A stretch of DNA of 64,000 nucleotides, from assembly GCA_030522415.1 (NCBI GenBank), contig CM060121.1:25816412-25880411 (forward strand), read 5' to 3'. The notes under the pieces were generated by a model that saw only the letters and a program-made list of their open reading frames with translations, ran no database searches and was not told where the DNA came from. Positions 1 through 11,639 of the stretch are shown piece by piece. A program made the position numbers and the translations under genes. How positions within the stretch are numbered: position 1 is the first letter of the stretch; each line of letters begins with the position of its first letter. Origin of the DNA: Channallabes apus. Its lineage: Eukaryota > Chordata > Actinopteri > Siluriformes > Clariidae.

Positions 1-464
1 GAAAGAAGTCTTGTTGACATGACTCAACTTCAAGTCTCCGATGACTCCCAATCAACTTACAGACATGAATACTTCACCTTGATGACTGAGAATCTTTAGA
101 GACATACTGTACCATGTAGATTATTTAGTCATAAAATTAGGTACCTTGTGTAATTAAGTTTTTAAGGGATGGTTACAAGGTTTACAGTGAAGTTCATTTG
201 TTCATATCAATTTGTGATTAAAGAATGTGTATGTAAGCATCGTTAACAGGAAGGGTGATGAACATGAGTGGCAAAGGCTTTGGTCATTTAATTTCCAATT
301 TTGGTCATTTAATTGTACTGATAATCTAAATTTCCTCCACATTTATAACAGATCCCTGACACTTGCAAATCATATAAGATATTCCAGAAATCAGTTGTTA
401 GAGTGAGCAGCCAAGAGAGGAAGAGAGCGAGAGCGAGCTCATACTGATTCATCTCCCCTCATAC
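1..464. other. No gene recognised
   Basis: AT-rich sequence with no convincing reading frame and no repeat family that I recognise. One TACTGTA heptamer lies at 105-111. The right edge is the target site of the hAT element that starts at 465. Confidence 0.5.
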
Positions 465-1163
465 CAGTGCTTCTCAATTATTTTCTGTTATGCCCCCCCT
501 AGGAAGAAGAAAACATCTCGCACCCCCCGCGCGACTATAAATAGTATAATTTGTCTATAAAATTGTTATAACTACACCTCTGCATAACACTGTATCCTTA
601 AGAACGTATAAGAGAATAAAAAAGAAATATGGACCAACTTACAACAAAGAATAGCTTTATTAACTGTAACAGAAAAAATTTAAAGTGCATCTGAAATAAA
701 AAAAAAAATTATAAATCCTTAATTAAACTATAAACATTATTTGACTGACCATGTCAAACCATATGATACTGAAAAAAATACATAAAATCAATAAATAATA
801 ATGCATTCAAACTGATCACCAACATTAACTCAGGAGCACAATATTTAAAAAAAAAAAACTTTAACCTGCAAAACAAAAATATATAAAATAATTTGAGCTG
901 ATTTTTTTTTTATCAGAGATTAAGTCTGGATTAATGGCTACATTATGGATACAATGGCCTACACCACCGAGCGAATGCTCCCTGCATGCTCTCTGCGAAT
1001 GAGAGCGCCACTGCCCCCTAATGTAGTGGAGTGGTATTGCACTTTATTCTAGAACAGTAAAAAAATCAAAATAGAAAAAAGCATGTTCCCCGAGGTGAAT
1101 CTGAGCCTCACACCCCCCCCCCCCCCTCCCCGGGGGGCGCCCCCCACTATTTGAGAAACACTG
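465..1163. mobile_element. hAT-type MITE with 8-bp target duplication
   Basis: A 699-bp non-autonomous element. The left end reads cagtgcttctcaat and the right end atttgagaaacactg, an imperfect terminal inverted repeat, followed inward by C-rich and G-rich tracts (poly-C near 1111-1125). The flanking octamers cctcatac (457-464) and ccttatgc (1164-1171) match at 6 of 8 positions and differ only by transitions, as expected for an aged 8-bp hAT duplication. There is no transposase frame; the interior is A/T-rich. It would need a hAT transposase supplied in trans. Confidence 0.8.
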
Positions 1164-1397
1164 CCTTATGCAAAGTGAACTTCTCACTTTTCTTCTCAGC
1201 TCCGTAAAACTAATAGGAGTTTTTGACCGCTGCGTTTCCCATTACCCTCAGTGGGGTTAATATTTGTAAAAGACATGTTAAGATGAGATCAATGTTGGTT
1301 TAAGATTTAATAGTACACAAAAACAACCCCATGATGTGAACGATGCTAATGAGAGGAAGACTTAGGAAGGTCACAGGAAAGGCTGCTCAGGTATTTC

Positions 1398-2602
1398 CAG
1401 AGGTGGAAAGAGTAATACAATTTTGTACTCAAGTACAAGTACTGTTACTTCAGTGAAATTTTACTCAAGTACAAGTAAAGTTACCATTATAAAAATCTAC
1501 TCAAGTAAAAGTAAAAAGTAGCTCATTAAAAAAGTTACTCAGAGTAAAAGTTACCGAGTTACTTTTTTATTTTTATTTTTTTAACAGCGGGGTGGGATGA
1601 GGCATTCTAGCGTAGTTCAAAAAAGATGAGCAGATATAAATCTCAAACTAGTTGTTTTCACCTGAAGGAACACCTTTGCATAATAAAGCTGTTGTCTTTG
1701 ATGTGCTTGAAAATCAAAGTGGTCACTTAAATATGGTGTTACGTCCCAGTCTAGGGCCATACAGTAAAAGAATGGTTCAGAGTTCTATTTTAAACTGTAT
1801 GGAAATGGTGGTATATGGCAGAAAGAACTAGATCCAATCATTAACTGATGAAATAATGAGGTTTGTATACACACACACACACATACACACCCACACACAC
1901 ACACACACACCAGGAGGAGGATCAGATTCAGGATGGACCCAGGCCAAAATTATAAACAAAATGGTATTTATATTTAGTAGCTAGATTACCTGCAAAAAAA
2001 AAAGTAAATAAAAACACAAACAAAAATACAGGTACCTTCCCGGACTCCCTAAACCAAAAACAATGAAATTATCTACAAATATATACAAAGACCAACCAAA
2101 CCAAAGGGGCAAAGCAATAATCAAAGTCAATTGGAGGCAAAAAGTCAAAACCGGAATACACAACCAAATGTCAAAACGGCAAAATCACAACCATCTTTCC
2201 CGCGTCTCTCTCCGGTTTATATATGGTGGCGCTAGTCGATGACGTCACTCTCAATGCGGAAGCGAGTGTGTGGAAGGTCAGGTAGCTGCCGATGTGGGGA
2301 CAATCAGAAAACCTGGAGTAGAGTCTGGAGCGGCGCGCGACCAGGACATGATACACACACGCGTCACAACGGAGCATTTACACAAAGCATAATATTTTTA
2401 TTATTTTATCATTTTCATTCATTTATTTTTTACTCGGTAGCGAATATGATTTAAAATGTAGCGAATTACAATACTTCAAACAAAACGTACTTAAGTAAAA
2501 GTAAAATTACAGATTTTTAAAACTATAAAAAGTAGAAATACACAAAAAAACTACTCAATTACAGTAACGCGAGTAAATGTAATTCGTTACTTTCCACCTC
2601 TG
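1398..2602. mobile_element. hAT-type MITE with perfect 8-bp target duplication
   Basis: A 1205-bp non-autonomous element bounded by cagaggtggaaag and its inverted copy ctttccacctctg. The octamer ggtatttc is perfectly duplicated at 1390-1397 and 2603-2610, diagnostic of hAT insertion. Both ends carry subterminal repeats of the type gtactcaagtac/acttaagtaaaag, a likely transposase-binding region. The interior holds a (CA)n tract (about 1868-1911) and short open frames of no recognisable protein. The perfect duplication makes it younger than the element at 465. Confidence 0.9.
1868..1911. repeat. (CA)n microsatellite
   Basis: Interrupted CA dinucleotide array inside the hAT MITE. Confidence 0.9.
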
Positions 2603-2610
2603 GGTATTTC

Positions 2611-3293
2611 AGACTTCTTTTCAGCAGAAAGCCAAAGCCTTACAGAAAATGTAACAAAAGCTGAAGTATTTTACATTGTCATTCTAGAACACAACCTGCT
2701 ATTCCAGGTGCGTAAGCACCGAGGCAGCTATTCAGGATAATGGTAACATATTTCTCATGGGTGGAAGTGAGGTGTAAAGGGTGGTTATGGTATTACTGGT
2801 GAGTTTTTGCCTGAACCAGAGAATCAGACGCGAGAATTAGATTTCTCAGGTTTTTCAATAATTTCCATGCATGTATGCTAGAGATGGATAGATAAAAGGT
2901 TTTACTAAAAAAAAAAGGGGGGAAAAAAGCCTTTTAACTGTTTAGAGCAGAAAACACATACTGTACAGGACAAATGAACTTGTACTAGTTCATTTTGGAG
3001 AAAATAAAACTTCAAAAACCAAAACTGTGAACTGCAAATGTTCGTTCCGTTGTGTGTATGAACTGAACTTTGAGCTACCTCTTGTGAATTGTAAACTTAC
3101 AGTGCACATCACTGGCCACACACGTCAAGTTTAAATCTGTTTATGACAACAGAGACACATTTTAAGCAACAAACAGATACTGCTACTGGCTATCTGTACA
3201 TCACTAATTTCAATATTAACAGGTTAAATGTTTCACATTTTGTGTACTACAACACTGCCCTACGCTATTCTGCTCTGTCCACCACTCTTCATA
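2611..3293. other. No gene recognised
   Basis: Unique-looking AT-rich DNA between the hAT MITE and a Tc1 relic. It contains a TACTGTA heptamer at 2959-2965 but no coding frame or repeat ends that I recognise. Confidence 0.45.
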
Positions 3294-4607
3294 CAGTGGA
3301 GAAAATATTTCTTTGATCCCCTGTAGATTTTGTAAGTTTGCCCACTTACAAAGAAATGAAGGATCTATAGTGACAGTGACAGAATAAAAAAATATATTTT
3401 CTTAATATTGTATGAATGTTATAAATTGAGTTGCATTTCACTGAGTAAAATAAGTATTTGATCCCTGCCAACCAACAATAATTCTGTCTCCAATAGACTG
3501 GTTCTGTGCTCATGTGGTGAAAAGATTAACTTAAAAAGGTGCTCCTAACAACTTATCGTGTATAAAAGACACAATCCACACCAAAGGTGTCAGGAACAAG
3601 ATTTTAGACCGGCACAAGGCTGTAATGGGTTACAAGATCATGAACTAGAAGCGTGGTGAGACGAAGACAACTGTTGAAGTAAATTTTCACAAAAGTGAGA
3701 AAAGTGAGGGACCAGCCCAGAACTTCACAGGAAGAACTTGCGAATGATCTCAAGGCAGTTGCAACTACAGTCACCAAACAAACCTGTCAGAACTGTCGAA
3801 ACGAGCAGGCGGAGAGATGGATTCAGGTGCAGCGAGAGTTCGAAGGCGTGTAATCTGTCAGCGAGGGCGTCGAGCCAAAACGAACGTGAAGCAGAGCCGT
3901 AGTCGAGAAATGAAAGTAACCGTTAAATCCGAGTGCCGTGATAATCCAAAGCGTGAGACCAGAGACAAAAACGAGAAACGAAGCGAGGTCGGTAACGTGA
4001 AAAAATCATGAACTGAAATGCGAGGAGTGTGAGGAGAGATGAGAAAAGCATGGGAAAACAAGCCAGCGTGGTGAAGCGCATGACAGTGTGAGCGAGGAAA
4101 TGTCAATGTCCAAAAAAGAAGGAAGCGGTTCTTGATCAGCGCGGCGCACTGAGAGCGTGACAAAACCTTTGCGAACACAATACGCTGCCATACAGTAGAT
4201 TGAAATCCTGCATCCTCCACCTCAGGAAGGCACATGACCTGTACTGTACATGCCTGTTTAAAATTTGCCAATGAAAAAAGCTCAAGAAGAAGCACATTAA
4301 GGTCATAATGTGGCCTAGCCAGTCTCTAGACCTAAATCCTATAGAAAATGTATGAAGGGAGCTGAAACTTCGAGATGACAAGTGACAAGCAAGAAACCTT
4401 ATGGATTTAAAAAAGATCTGTAAAGGAATCCCTCCTGAGATGTGTGTAAACCTGGTAACTAATTACAAGAAAAGTCTTAACTCTATGCTTGCCAACACAG
4501 GTTTCTACCAAGTCATGTTTTGCTTGGGGATCAAACATTCATTTATTTATTTGAAAATGGGCAAACTTACAAAAACTATTGTGAATCAAATATTATTTCC
4601 CCTTCTT
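3294..4607 (+). mobile_element. Decayed Tc1-like element
   Basis: TA precedes a cagtggagaaaa end. The following tract, with tttgatcccctg and gtaagtttgcccac, is the long inverted repeat of a common fish Tc1 family; a degenerate counterpart (atgggcaaacttacaaa) lies near 4555-4575. Transposase traces are visible on the plus strand: the N-terminal part around 3590-3780 and a C-terminal part around 4265-4500, including a tggcctagccagtctctaga block that encodes the conserved [14 protein letters not shown] motif. The catalytic core is missing, and an unrelated block occupies 3785-4190. No function remains. Confidence 0.7.
3785..4190. other. Unidentified A/G-rich block inside the Tc1 relic
   Basis: About 400 bp with a base composition unlike either flank: CpG-containing and purine-rich on the plus strand. 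It replaces the middle of the Tc1 transposase. A 145-codon minus-strand frame (4295-3858) and a 64-codon plus-strand frame (3817-4011) overlap it, but neither resembles a family I know. It ends at a TACAGTA heptamer (4191-4197). It may be a fragment of an LTR element; no ends were found. Confidence 0.4.
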
Positions 4608-5068
4608 TAGTGGTGATGAGGTTTTTGGTAATGCACTTTTCTTTGTACCGACCTGATGACAAACGTGGCAGAGTCGATTTGTTTTCCACAGCTGCTGTTG
4701 GTTAAGACACCTCCATTGCCAACTACAGCACAAGAATCCCAAGGTGCTGTTTTAAAGGGGTTTGTCTACACACATGCAAATACAATATAAAGAGAATTAG
4801 CAGTTGTATTAACAAATTGTACCTCATTTATCAAAATGAATATGGCCAGATTTATGTGTAAATGTCCATGCATGAGTGTGCGAATGTATGAGATTGCAAA
4901 TAAAAACAATCCTACTCTTTTGTTGAACTGCATGCAATTTTATGCATAAAAAGACTTATTTAAAGATCTATTGTCTTTGAATTTTATACTTTGCAATAAA
5001 GTACTGCATATTTATATAAATATTACTCTATACAAATACAATTTCACTTCAGGATTAATAAAGTACTC
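4608..5068. other. No gene recognised
   Basis: AT-rich spacer between the Tc1 relic and the tetranucleotide array. No supported feature seen. Confidence 0.4.
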
Positions 5069-5077
5069 TATCTACAG

Positions 5078-5143
<66 letters not shown>
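5069..5143. repeat. (TCTA)n microsatellite carrying a 5-bp insertion
   Basis: About 17 tetranucleotide units. The second unit is followed by an extra CAGTA, giving TACAGTA at 5073-5079, after which the array resumes in register. This is the expected product of a Tc1-type excision at one TA of the array. Confidence 0.9.
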
Positions 5144-5618
5144 CATCTACTGAGTTTGAATCACTTGCACACTAATAAAAAATATTATAATGGCTGTATG
5201 GCAATAATACATATGTTAAAGACATTGGAAAGCTGGTATGTATTTATTTATTTAAAACTAGAATTAAATAGAAAGTTAAAAATCAAACATTTACACACAA
5301 CTTTACTCAAAGATCGGTAAACGAGGCTCATTTTGACAATTAATCATATATTTTTTTCTGTGGGCATATTTCTACTATATAGTACCTTGGGAAATACTTT
5401 AAACAAGCTTGGTGTCACCAACTTTTTATTTTTACTTGCATCATAGGAAATAATTGATCCCTCAGGTGAGTTGTCCTGCGTAACCAGTGCATTGGAAATG
5501 GCATTGCAACTTTTGCCTAGCAATGACCTGGGAACAAAAAAAACTACTTTAAATAGTTTGTATGTACAGTACAGTATGTATGAATCAGCACACCAAATAT
5601 TAATCAAATGTTTTGCTA
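5144..5618. other. No gene recognised
   Basis: AT-rich DNA with a 102-codon minus-strand frame (5652-5344) that resembles no family I know. Two overlapping TACAGTA heptamers lie at 5565-5571 and 5570-5576. Confidence 0.4.
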
Positions 5619-6036
5619 TTTGTGTATGGGGCTGCATACAGTAGCTGATCAAAGAGACAATGTTGACCCCTGTCCACAGTTAAAAGTGTTCAGTACACAA
5701 TGGGAATGTGTGCAACAAAACTGGACCAATTGAAGAAGGTGGCCTCATCTGATGAATTATTTTCTCTATTACATCATGTTGATGGTTAAGTGCATGTGTC
5801 CTGCTTATCTATGAGGAACAAGAAAGTCAGTAGAGGCATGTGATGCTTTGGGCAATGAATGGTTTGAGTAACACAACAAGGAGTCCAAAGTGATGAGCCA
5901 GTTCGAGAATATGTGGGGTACTGGCGGCTTGTGCCAAAGGTCTAGTGGAGTCCATGCCTAGAGGAGTCATGGCTTTTTGTCAGCAAAAGCAGGAACTACT
6001 CAATATTAGGGAGTGGCAAGTTATGGCTGATCTGTG
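5619..6036 (+). mobile_element. Degenerate Tc1-like fragment, transposase core and right end
   Basis: A plus-strand relic of a Tc1 family whose other pieces in this window lie at 9890-10037 and 63539-63813. Recognisable blocks encode the region around the first catalytic Asp (gaagaaggtggcctcatctg), an MLWAM-like stretch near 5850, and the C-terminus ending at an Ile-to-stop just before the right inverted repeat (ttatggctgatctgtgta). Many frameshifts. A TACAGTA at 5637-5643 interrupts the gggctgca block where the family normally has plain TA (family form from memory). Confidence 0.65.
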
Positions 6037-6355
6037 TATACTTTCAGTAATTTTTTCGCCCTGTTTATTAGACATTAGCACATAAGATTTTCATTATCAT
6101 CCTCCTCGAAGACCTGGTTAAAGAGCGACTGATGTGCTGTTAACTGTACTGTGATGTGAGTGTTTGTGACCTGTAGGTATTAATGTTCCATTCCTGTTTG
6201 ATCCATTTGGAGGAATAATTTGTTAACATATAGTTAATACTGGCAATGTCCCTGGAAAACAAAGCAGCACATGCATAATAAGAAAGCTGTGACAGGTACA
6301 CAAAGCCTTTGAATAATTCAATCTAAAAGTCAAATACAGAACTGACCTACATATA
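6037..6355. other. No gene recognised
   Basis: Spacer between two Tc1 copies; nothing supported beyond the TA target dinucleotide at 6354-6355. Confidence 0.4.
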
Positions 6356-7975
6356 CAGTGGTGTGAAAAACTATTTGCCCCCTTCCTGATTTCTTATTCT
6401 TTTCCATGTTTGTCACACTTAAATGTTTCTGCTCATCAAAAACCGTTAACTATTAGTCAAAGATAACATAATTGAACACAAAATGCAGTTTTTAAATGAA
6501 GGTTTACGTTATTAAGGGAGAAAAAAAACTCCAAATCTACATGGCCCTGTGTGAAAAAGTGATTGCCCCCCTTGTTAAAAAATAACTTAACTGTGGTTTA
6601 TCACACCTGAGTTCAATTTCTGTAGTCACCCCCAGGCCTGATTACTGCCACACCTGTTTCAATCAAGAAATCACTTAAATAGGAGCTACCTGACACAGAG
6701 AAGTAGACCAAAAGCACCTCAAAAGCTAGACATCATGCCAAGATCCAAAGAAATTCAGGAACAAATGAGAACAAAAGTAATTGAGATCTATCAGTCTGGT
6801 AAAGGTTATAAAGCCATTTCTAAAGCTTTGGGACTCCAGCGAACCACAGTGAGAGCCATTATCCACAAATGGCAAAAACATGGAACAGTGGTGAACCTTC
6901 CCAGGAGTGGCCGGCCGACCAAAATTACCCCAAGAGCGCAGAGACGACTCATCCGAGAGGCCACAAAAGACCCCAGGACAACATCTAAAGAACTGCAGGC
7001 CTCACTTGCCTCAATTAAAGTCAGTGTTCACGACTCCACCATAAGAAAGAGACTGGGCAAAAACGGCCTGCATGGCAGATTTCCAAGGCACAAACCACTT
7101 TTAAGCAAAAAGAACATTAAGGCTCGTCTCAATTTTGCTAAAAAACATCTCAATGATTGCCAAGACTTTTGGGAAAATACCTTGTGGACCGACGAGACAA
7201 AAGTTGAACTTTTTGGAAGGTGCGTGTCCCGTTACATCTGGCGTAAAAGTAACACAGCATTTCAGAAAAAGAACATCATACCAACAGTAAAATATGGTGG
7301 TGGTAGTGTGATGGTCTGGGGTTGTTTTGCTGCTTCAGGACCTGGAAGGCTTGCTGTGATAGATGGAACCATGAACTCTACTGTCTACCAAAAAATCCTG
7401 AAGGAGAATGTCCGGCCATCTGTTCGTCAACTCAAGCTGAAGCGATCTTGGGTGCTGCAGCAGGACAATGACCCAAAACACACCAGCAAATCCACCTCTG
7501 AATGGCTGAAGAAAAACAAAATGAAGACTTTGGAGTGGCCTAGTCAAAGTCCTGACCTGAATCCTATTGAGATGTTGTGGCATGACCTTAACAAGGCGGT
7601 TCATGCTAGAAAACCCTCAAATAAAGCTTAATTACAACAATTCTGCAAAGATGAGTGGGCCAAAATTCCTCCAGAGCGCTGTAAAAGACTCTTTGCAAGT
7701 TATCGCAAACGCTTGATTGCAGTTATTGCTGCTAAGGGCGGCCCAACCAGTTATTAGGTTCAGGGGGCAATTACTTTTTCACGCAGGGCCATGTAGGTTT
7801 GGATTTTTTTTCTCCCTAAATAATAAAACCCCTCATTTAAAAACTGCATTTTGTGTTTACTTGTGTTATCTTTGACTAATAGTTAAATGTGTTTGATGAT
7901 CAGAAACATTTTGTTTGACAAACATGCAAAAAAATAAGAAATCAGGAGGGGGGCAAATAGTTTTTCACACCACTG
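6356..7975 (+). mobile_element. Structurally complete Tc1-like transposon (copy 1)
   Basis: A 1620-bp element flanked by TA (6354-6355 and 7976-7977). The ends are exact inverted repeats starting cagtggtgtgaaaaac. A longer inverted repeat of roughly 200 bp (with internal mismatches) follows on each side, as in IR/DR-type fish Tc1 elements. A second copy of identical length is at 36446-38065. The single transposase frame has one nonsense codon (see the separate entry). Confidence 0.95.
6735..7757 (+). pseudogene. Tc1-type DD34E transposase with one premature stop
   Basis: Cut-and-paste transposase acting on its own inverted repeats in the nucleus. The frame opens with ATG at 6735; 298 codons are read before TAA at 7629-7631, and the same frame then continues to TAG at 7755-7757 (340 codons in total). 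Residues 1-110 are a paired-like double helix-turn-helix DNA-binding region with a GRP AT-hook-like motif near 59-61. The catalytic triad is visible as D153 (LWTDETK), D244 (QQDNDPKH) and E279 (NPIEMLW), with 34 residues between the last two. The stop replaces a Glu codon that is intact in the copy at 36.8 kb. All three catalytic residues precede it, so loss of activity is likely but not certain. Confidence 0.93.
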
Positions 7976-8239
7976 TATTTTCCCTGTAAGATTTTTACAT
8001 TGAAATACTAATGTTTGAAAATCAGAAATGTTTTAATGCTCACTTAATAATGAAGTCATGAATTGAGACTATATAACAAATAGGGTTGTTCCGATTCCGA
8101 TACTGGTATCGGAAATGCTGCCGATACCACAAAAAAAGCTGGCATCGGAATCGGCGAGTATTTGAGTCCACGTACCGATCCGATACCATTTTCCTAAACA
8201 TAACCTATTTATGCCCTCTAGCTTAGCTTACTTACAGAG

Positions 8240-8753
8240 TGTCACGGCGTGCGCCTGTGATGGGCATGCGCCCAAATTGATATTGCCCCTCGCTCACTAG
8301 TTAGGCGGCCTCTCCCCCCTTTAGGTATGTGAAGTAGCAAGGCCGCAGAATCAGGCAACGGCCCATGAGCTATCGGCGCTATAAAACACAGCGGGGAGTG
8401 TAGCTCGGGGTCTGACTGTTGGGAAGCTGGACTTTGTGACGCGGTGGATTTTATGAGAGAGAGTGGCACAAGAGCAGGGCGATGTGATGCGCCCCAGGGA
8501 CTTTAAAAAGGAGGGGCGCCTTTGATCTCCGCGAGAGGAGCGCGTGAACGAGCTGCGCGAGCTCCCGCGGCACCTTCACTTCCGCGTAGAGCCCGCCTTC
8601 GCATCCCTGCCGCCGAAGGGGAAAAGACCGCAGAGAGCCTTTAACCCTTTCCTTACCCATTTTTCTAAATAAATGACCCGTTTTCCTGTAAGACCTCGCC
8701 TCGTGTCCGTGTTTCATGGTGTCGCCCGTGCACTTAGGGTCGAACCCATTACA
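8240..8753 (+). mobile_element. Probable solo LTR inside the hAT MITE
   Basis: A 514-bp GC-rich block that begins TGTCACGG and ends CATTACA (TG...CA), flanked by cagag (8235-8239) and caggg (8754-8758), a 5-bp duplication with one mismatch. It has a TATA-like tataaaac near 8380 and an AATAAA near 8669, in the order expected of U3-R-U5 on the plus strand. No internal retroelement sequence adjoins it, so recombination between two LTRs is the simplest origin. The family is not identified. Confidence 0.6.
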
Positions 8754-8787
8754 CAGGGCTAGTAGTATTTTACTTAAAAAAAAAAAA

Positions 8788-8790
8788 AAG

Positions 8791-8873
<83 letters not shown>

Positions 8874-8964
8874 TTTTTTATTATTATTATGAATATATAT
8901 ATATATATATATATATTTATTTATTATATATATATATATGTATATATATGTATATATATATTTA

Positions 8965-9020
<56 letters not shown>

Positions 9021-9050
9021 TATGTGTGTGTATATAAAATTATAAAATAT

Positions 9051-9109
<59 letters not shown>
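8788..9109. repeat. (TA)n array with interspersed TTTATT
   Basis: About 320 bp of nearly pure alternating TA, followed by a short (CA)n at 9110-9127. Likely to form cruciform or slipped structures and to be polymorphic. Confidence 0.95.
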
Positions 9110-9128
<19 letters not shown>

Positions 9129-9246
9129 GTACAGATACACACCCAGGTATCGGATCGGTACTCTGTATTGGCCGATACCCTGAGCCCAAGTATCGGAATC
9201 GGTATCGGGAGGGAAAAAATGGTATCGGAACATCTCTAATAACAAA

Positions 9247-9889
9247 GTTTGTATAAAAACCACAATAAGCATGGTACTATATATGACCATAATAATAGCT
9301 TCTTTGAATGTTTAATATAACTTTCAGAGCTTCTGTATAATATCAGTTGGAGTATTGTGTTTATGAATGGTGTGGAATTCGTACTTGCTTTTTCCAGTTA
9401 GTTTAATGGTGTGTTGAACACTGATATCTGCATCCCTGTGAGAAGAAATACAGAGAATCACCTGAAGGGATGCAAAACTATCGACAAACTACAGTACATA
9501 CTGTAGATCTTTTATTTAAAGTAAATTAATACTATAAAACCACATATGTCAACAGTATTGGTTTTAATAACATTCTATATTTATTTGTTATTTGTTTTAA
9601 GTTTATGTTCATGTTTAAGAAGAAATTCATGTCTTTCTGACTAACTGGTGTACAAAAATGAAGTTGTGACTAATAACCCTAAATCTGTGTTGCTTTCCAT
9701 AAATTACAAAACATGTTTTACTGTCCAGACACAGATTTAGGAAATGAGAAAGTGGTAGATTTATGAAACAATGAGATTTTTTAATGTAGTGAAACAATAA
9801 AAGTCATTAATGGTTTCTTAAAAGTACCTAGACAATTGAATAAACTTTGATTATCTTGTTACAATGCTAATTATGAAAGGGCAGGGTTT
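9247..9889. other. No gene recognised
   Basis: AT-rich DNA without a supported gene. It contains TACAGTA (9490-9496) and TACTGTA (9499-9505) only two bases apart. Confidence 0.4.
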
Positions 9890-10037
9890 ATTAGACATCA
9901 AATAGACATTAAGAAGCAGGGGGAAAATGGACAAGTGTAAAGATCTGAGCAGCTTAAAAAAAGGAAAAATTGTGCTGGCTAGACAACTGGGTCAGAGCAT
10001 CTCTAAACCTGCAGGTCTAATGGATTGTTCCCAGTGG
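9890..10037 (+). mobile_element. Tc1 transposase N-terminal fragment
   Basis: A short plus-strand stretch starting at an ATG near 9919 encodes the first helix-turn-helix of a Tc1 transposase (motif KCKDLS...[14 protein letters not shown]). It belongs to the family at 5619 and 63539. The rest of the element is absent. Confidence 0.6.
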
Positions 10038-11639
10038 ATTAAGAAAGTAAAAACAGTAATCAGTAATCGTCATTGAAACATCAATCATGTATTCCACTCC
10101 TTCATGACTCATGAATTAAAACTGGCACATGTAGAGTACTGTGGAAAAGTCATAGTCTTTGTAGAGCAAGGATGTCTACAGAAACGTTTCTACATTTACA
10201 AAATAATAATTTATTACACAGTAATACAGTAACACACCATTACTAAGGAAAAACTAACCCTAAAGCAAGATCAGACACTCACCTGAAATAAATGTAGTGC
10301 CAAAGCAGCACACTGCAACAGGACATGGCAAAGAGAATATACAACAGCCTCCTGACAAGAGATCGCATTTTTAAAATTTTTATACTCTATTACCTTCTCT
10401 AGCTTGCTATTCTCAACCCACTGCTGTGTATGCTTATACATAGATATATAAGCTCACACTATCCAAGTCCCAGTCTGTAGTCTTTTTCTACATTATTTTT
10501 TTTAACCCACCCCCTTTTTTGGTTTGTGTTAAATGTCTGGGTCTGCCTTATCTGAAACTTCTCTGCTTCTGTCTTTCCCTCCCTCCCTCCCTCCCTCCCT
10601 CTCTTACTCCCTCTCTCCCACTCTTACTCCCTCCTCCCTCCCTTGCACTCACATTTACTACTTTTTATTGTACTGTTCATATTATTAGGTTTTATGTTTA
10701 GTATTAAGTTTAAAATGGAGTTCAAAGTTTAAAAAATATTTTATTAATATTTTTTTTTCTGAAATAAAGTAGTGTAGATCATTAGACATTCCTTTACATT
10801 AATAAGGTGCACCATAAAGGTTCACACACCAATCCAGTTAATCAGGATCTACATTCCAAAGGCTCTTCAGAACTGTAACAATAACGTCCTGAAGCTGATG
10901 TTTATCGAACATAGTAAATGGGTCATATTTCAATTGTAAGTTGCATTGCATTTCTTTTGTCTGTATGCTCATTACAATGGAGAGATATCAGGGGTAAACC
11001 AAGAAACACCCTGTGGCAACAGACTCAAAAGGAAAGCAATTCTCTCCTAGTTTAAATGGATTATACTCTGTCTCTCCTCCAAACCGACATGATGTACTGT
11101 AATGTCAAGCTTTACCAGAAGTGGCTTGAGACTACAGATTTTGTTGGGGGAAGAATGACATTATTAATAAAATGGCCTCAAACAAAATTAACTTCAGAGA
11201 TCATCAAAAGTTGTATTCTATATATAGGCTACTATCTAGATACATTTTAGAGTGACCAATAATAAACAGGTGAGAATCAACAGCATACAGTACAGTCAAC
11301 AATAATTGATCCATTATGCAAGATACACTTTTTAGTCATTTTTAGACATTCAAATGTCAAATGTGGGACCTTTAAGTTGTTCCTTTGTTGTTTGATGTGT
11401 CATTAACAGGGTTAACAGGTTTCAGCAAAAACTCAAAAATCACTTCACTTGTTGAGACATTCAGTAGACAGTTCTAGATTATTTACCACTTTAATCTGGT
11501 AGTTAAATAAGGCAACATTAGGACCTGATTATTTTTATAAAATTTGTATTACTTCTCCTAGTATCATTTTGATCAAATATGCCATTTTTAGAGATTTTTA
11601 GTGTTTTTGCTTGATTATCAGTGGCTCTCTTGGGAGACA
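10038..11639. other. No gene recognised
   Basis: AT-rich DNA with a CCCT-rich microsatellite (about 10575-10646). Short frames at 10519 and 11056 show no family resemblance. TAC(A/T)GTA heptamers occur near 10225, 11095 and 11285. Confidence 0.4.
10575..10646. repeat. (CCCT)n-rich microsatellite
   Basis: Imperfect CCCT/CTCC array. Confidence 0.85.

Larger units (their letters stand above)
8081..9238. mobile_element. hAT-type MITE with perfect 8-bp target duplication
   Basis: The ends are tagggttgttccgat and the inverted atcggaacatctcta. The octamer ataacaaa is duplicated exactly at 8073-8080 and 9239-9246. Subterminal repeats of ggtatcgg/ccgatacc recur on both sides. There is no transposase. 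The interior is occupied by a probable solo LTR (8240-8753) and a long TA array (8788-9109). Long open frames across the TA array are low-complexity artefacts. Confidence 0.92.

Noticed and set aside
4990..5153. Ser-Ile-Tyr-Leu repeat protein
   Set aside because: Translation of the (TCTA)n microsatellite.
8451..9290. 279-codon minus-strand frame across the TA array
   Set aside because: It is built almost entirely of Ile-Tyr repeats from (TA)n, with unrelated ends; a low-complexity artefact.
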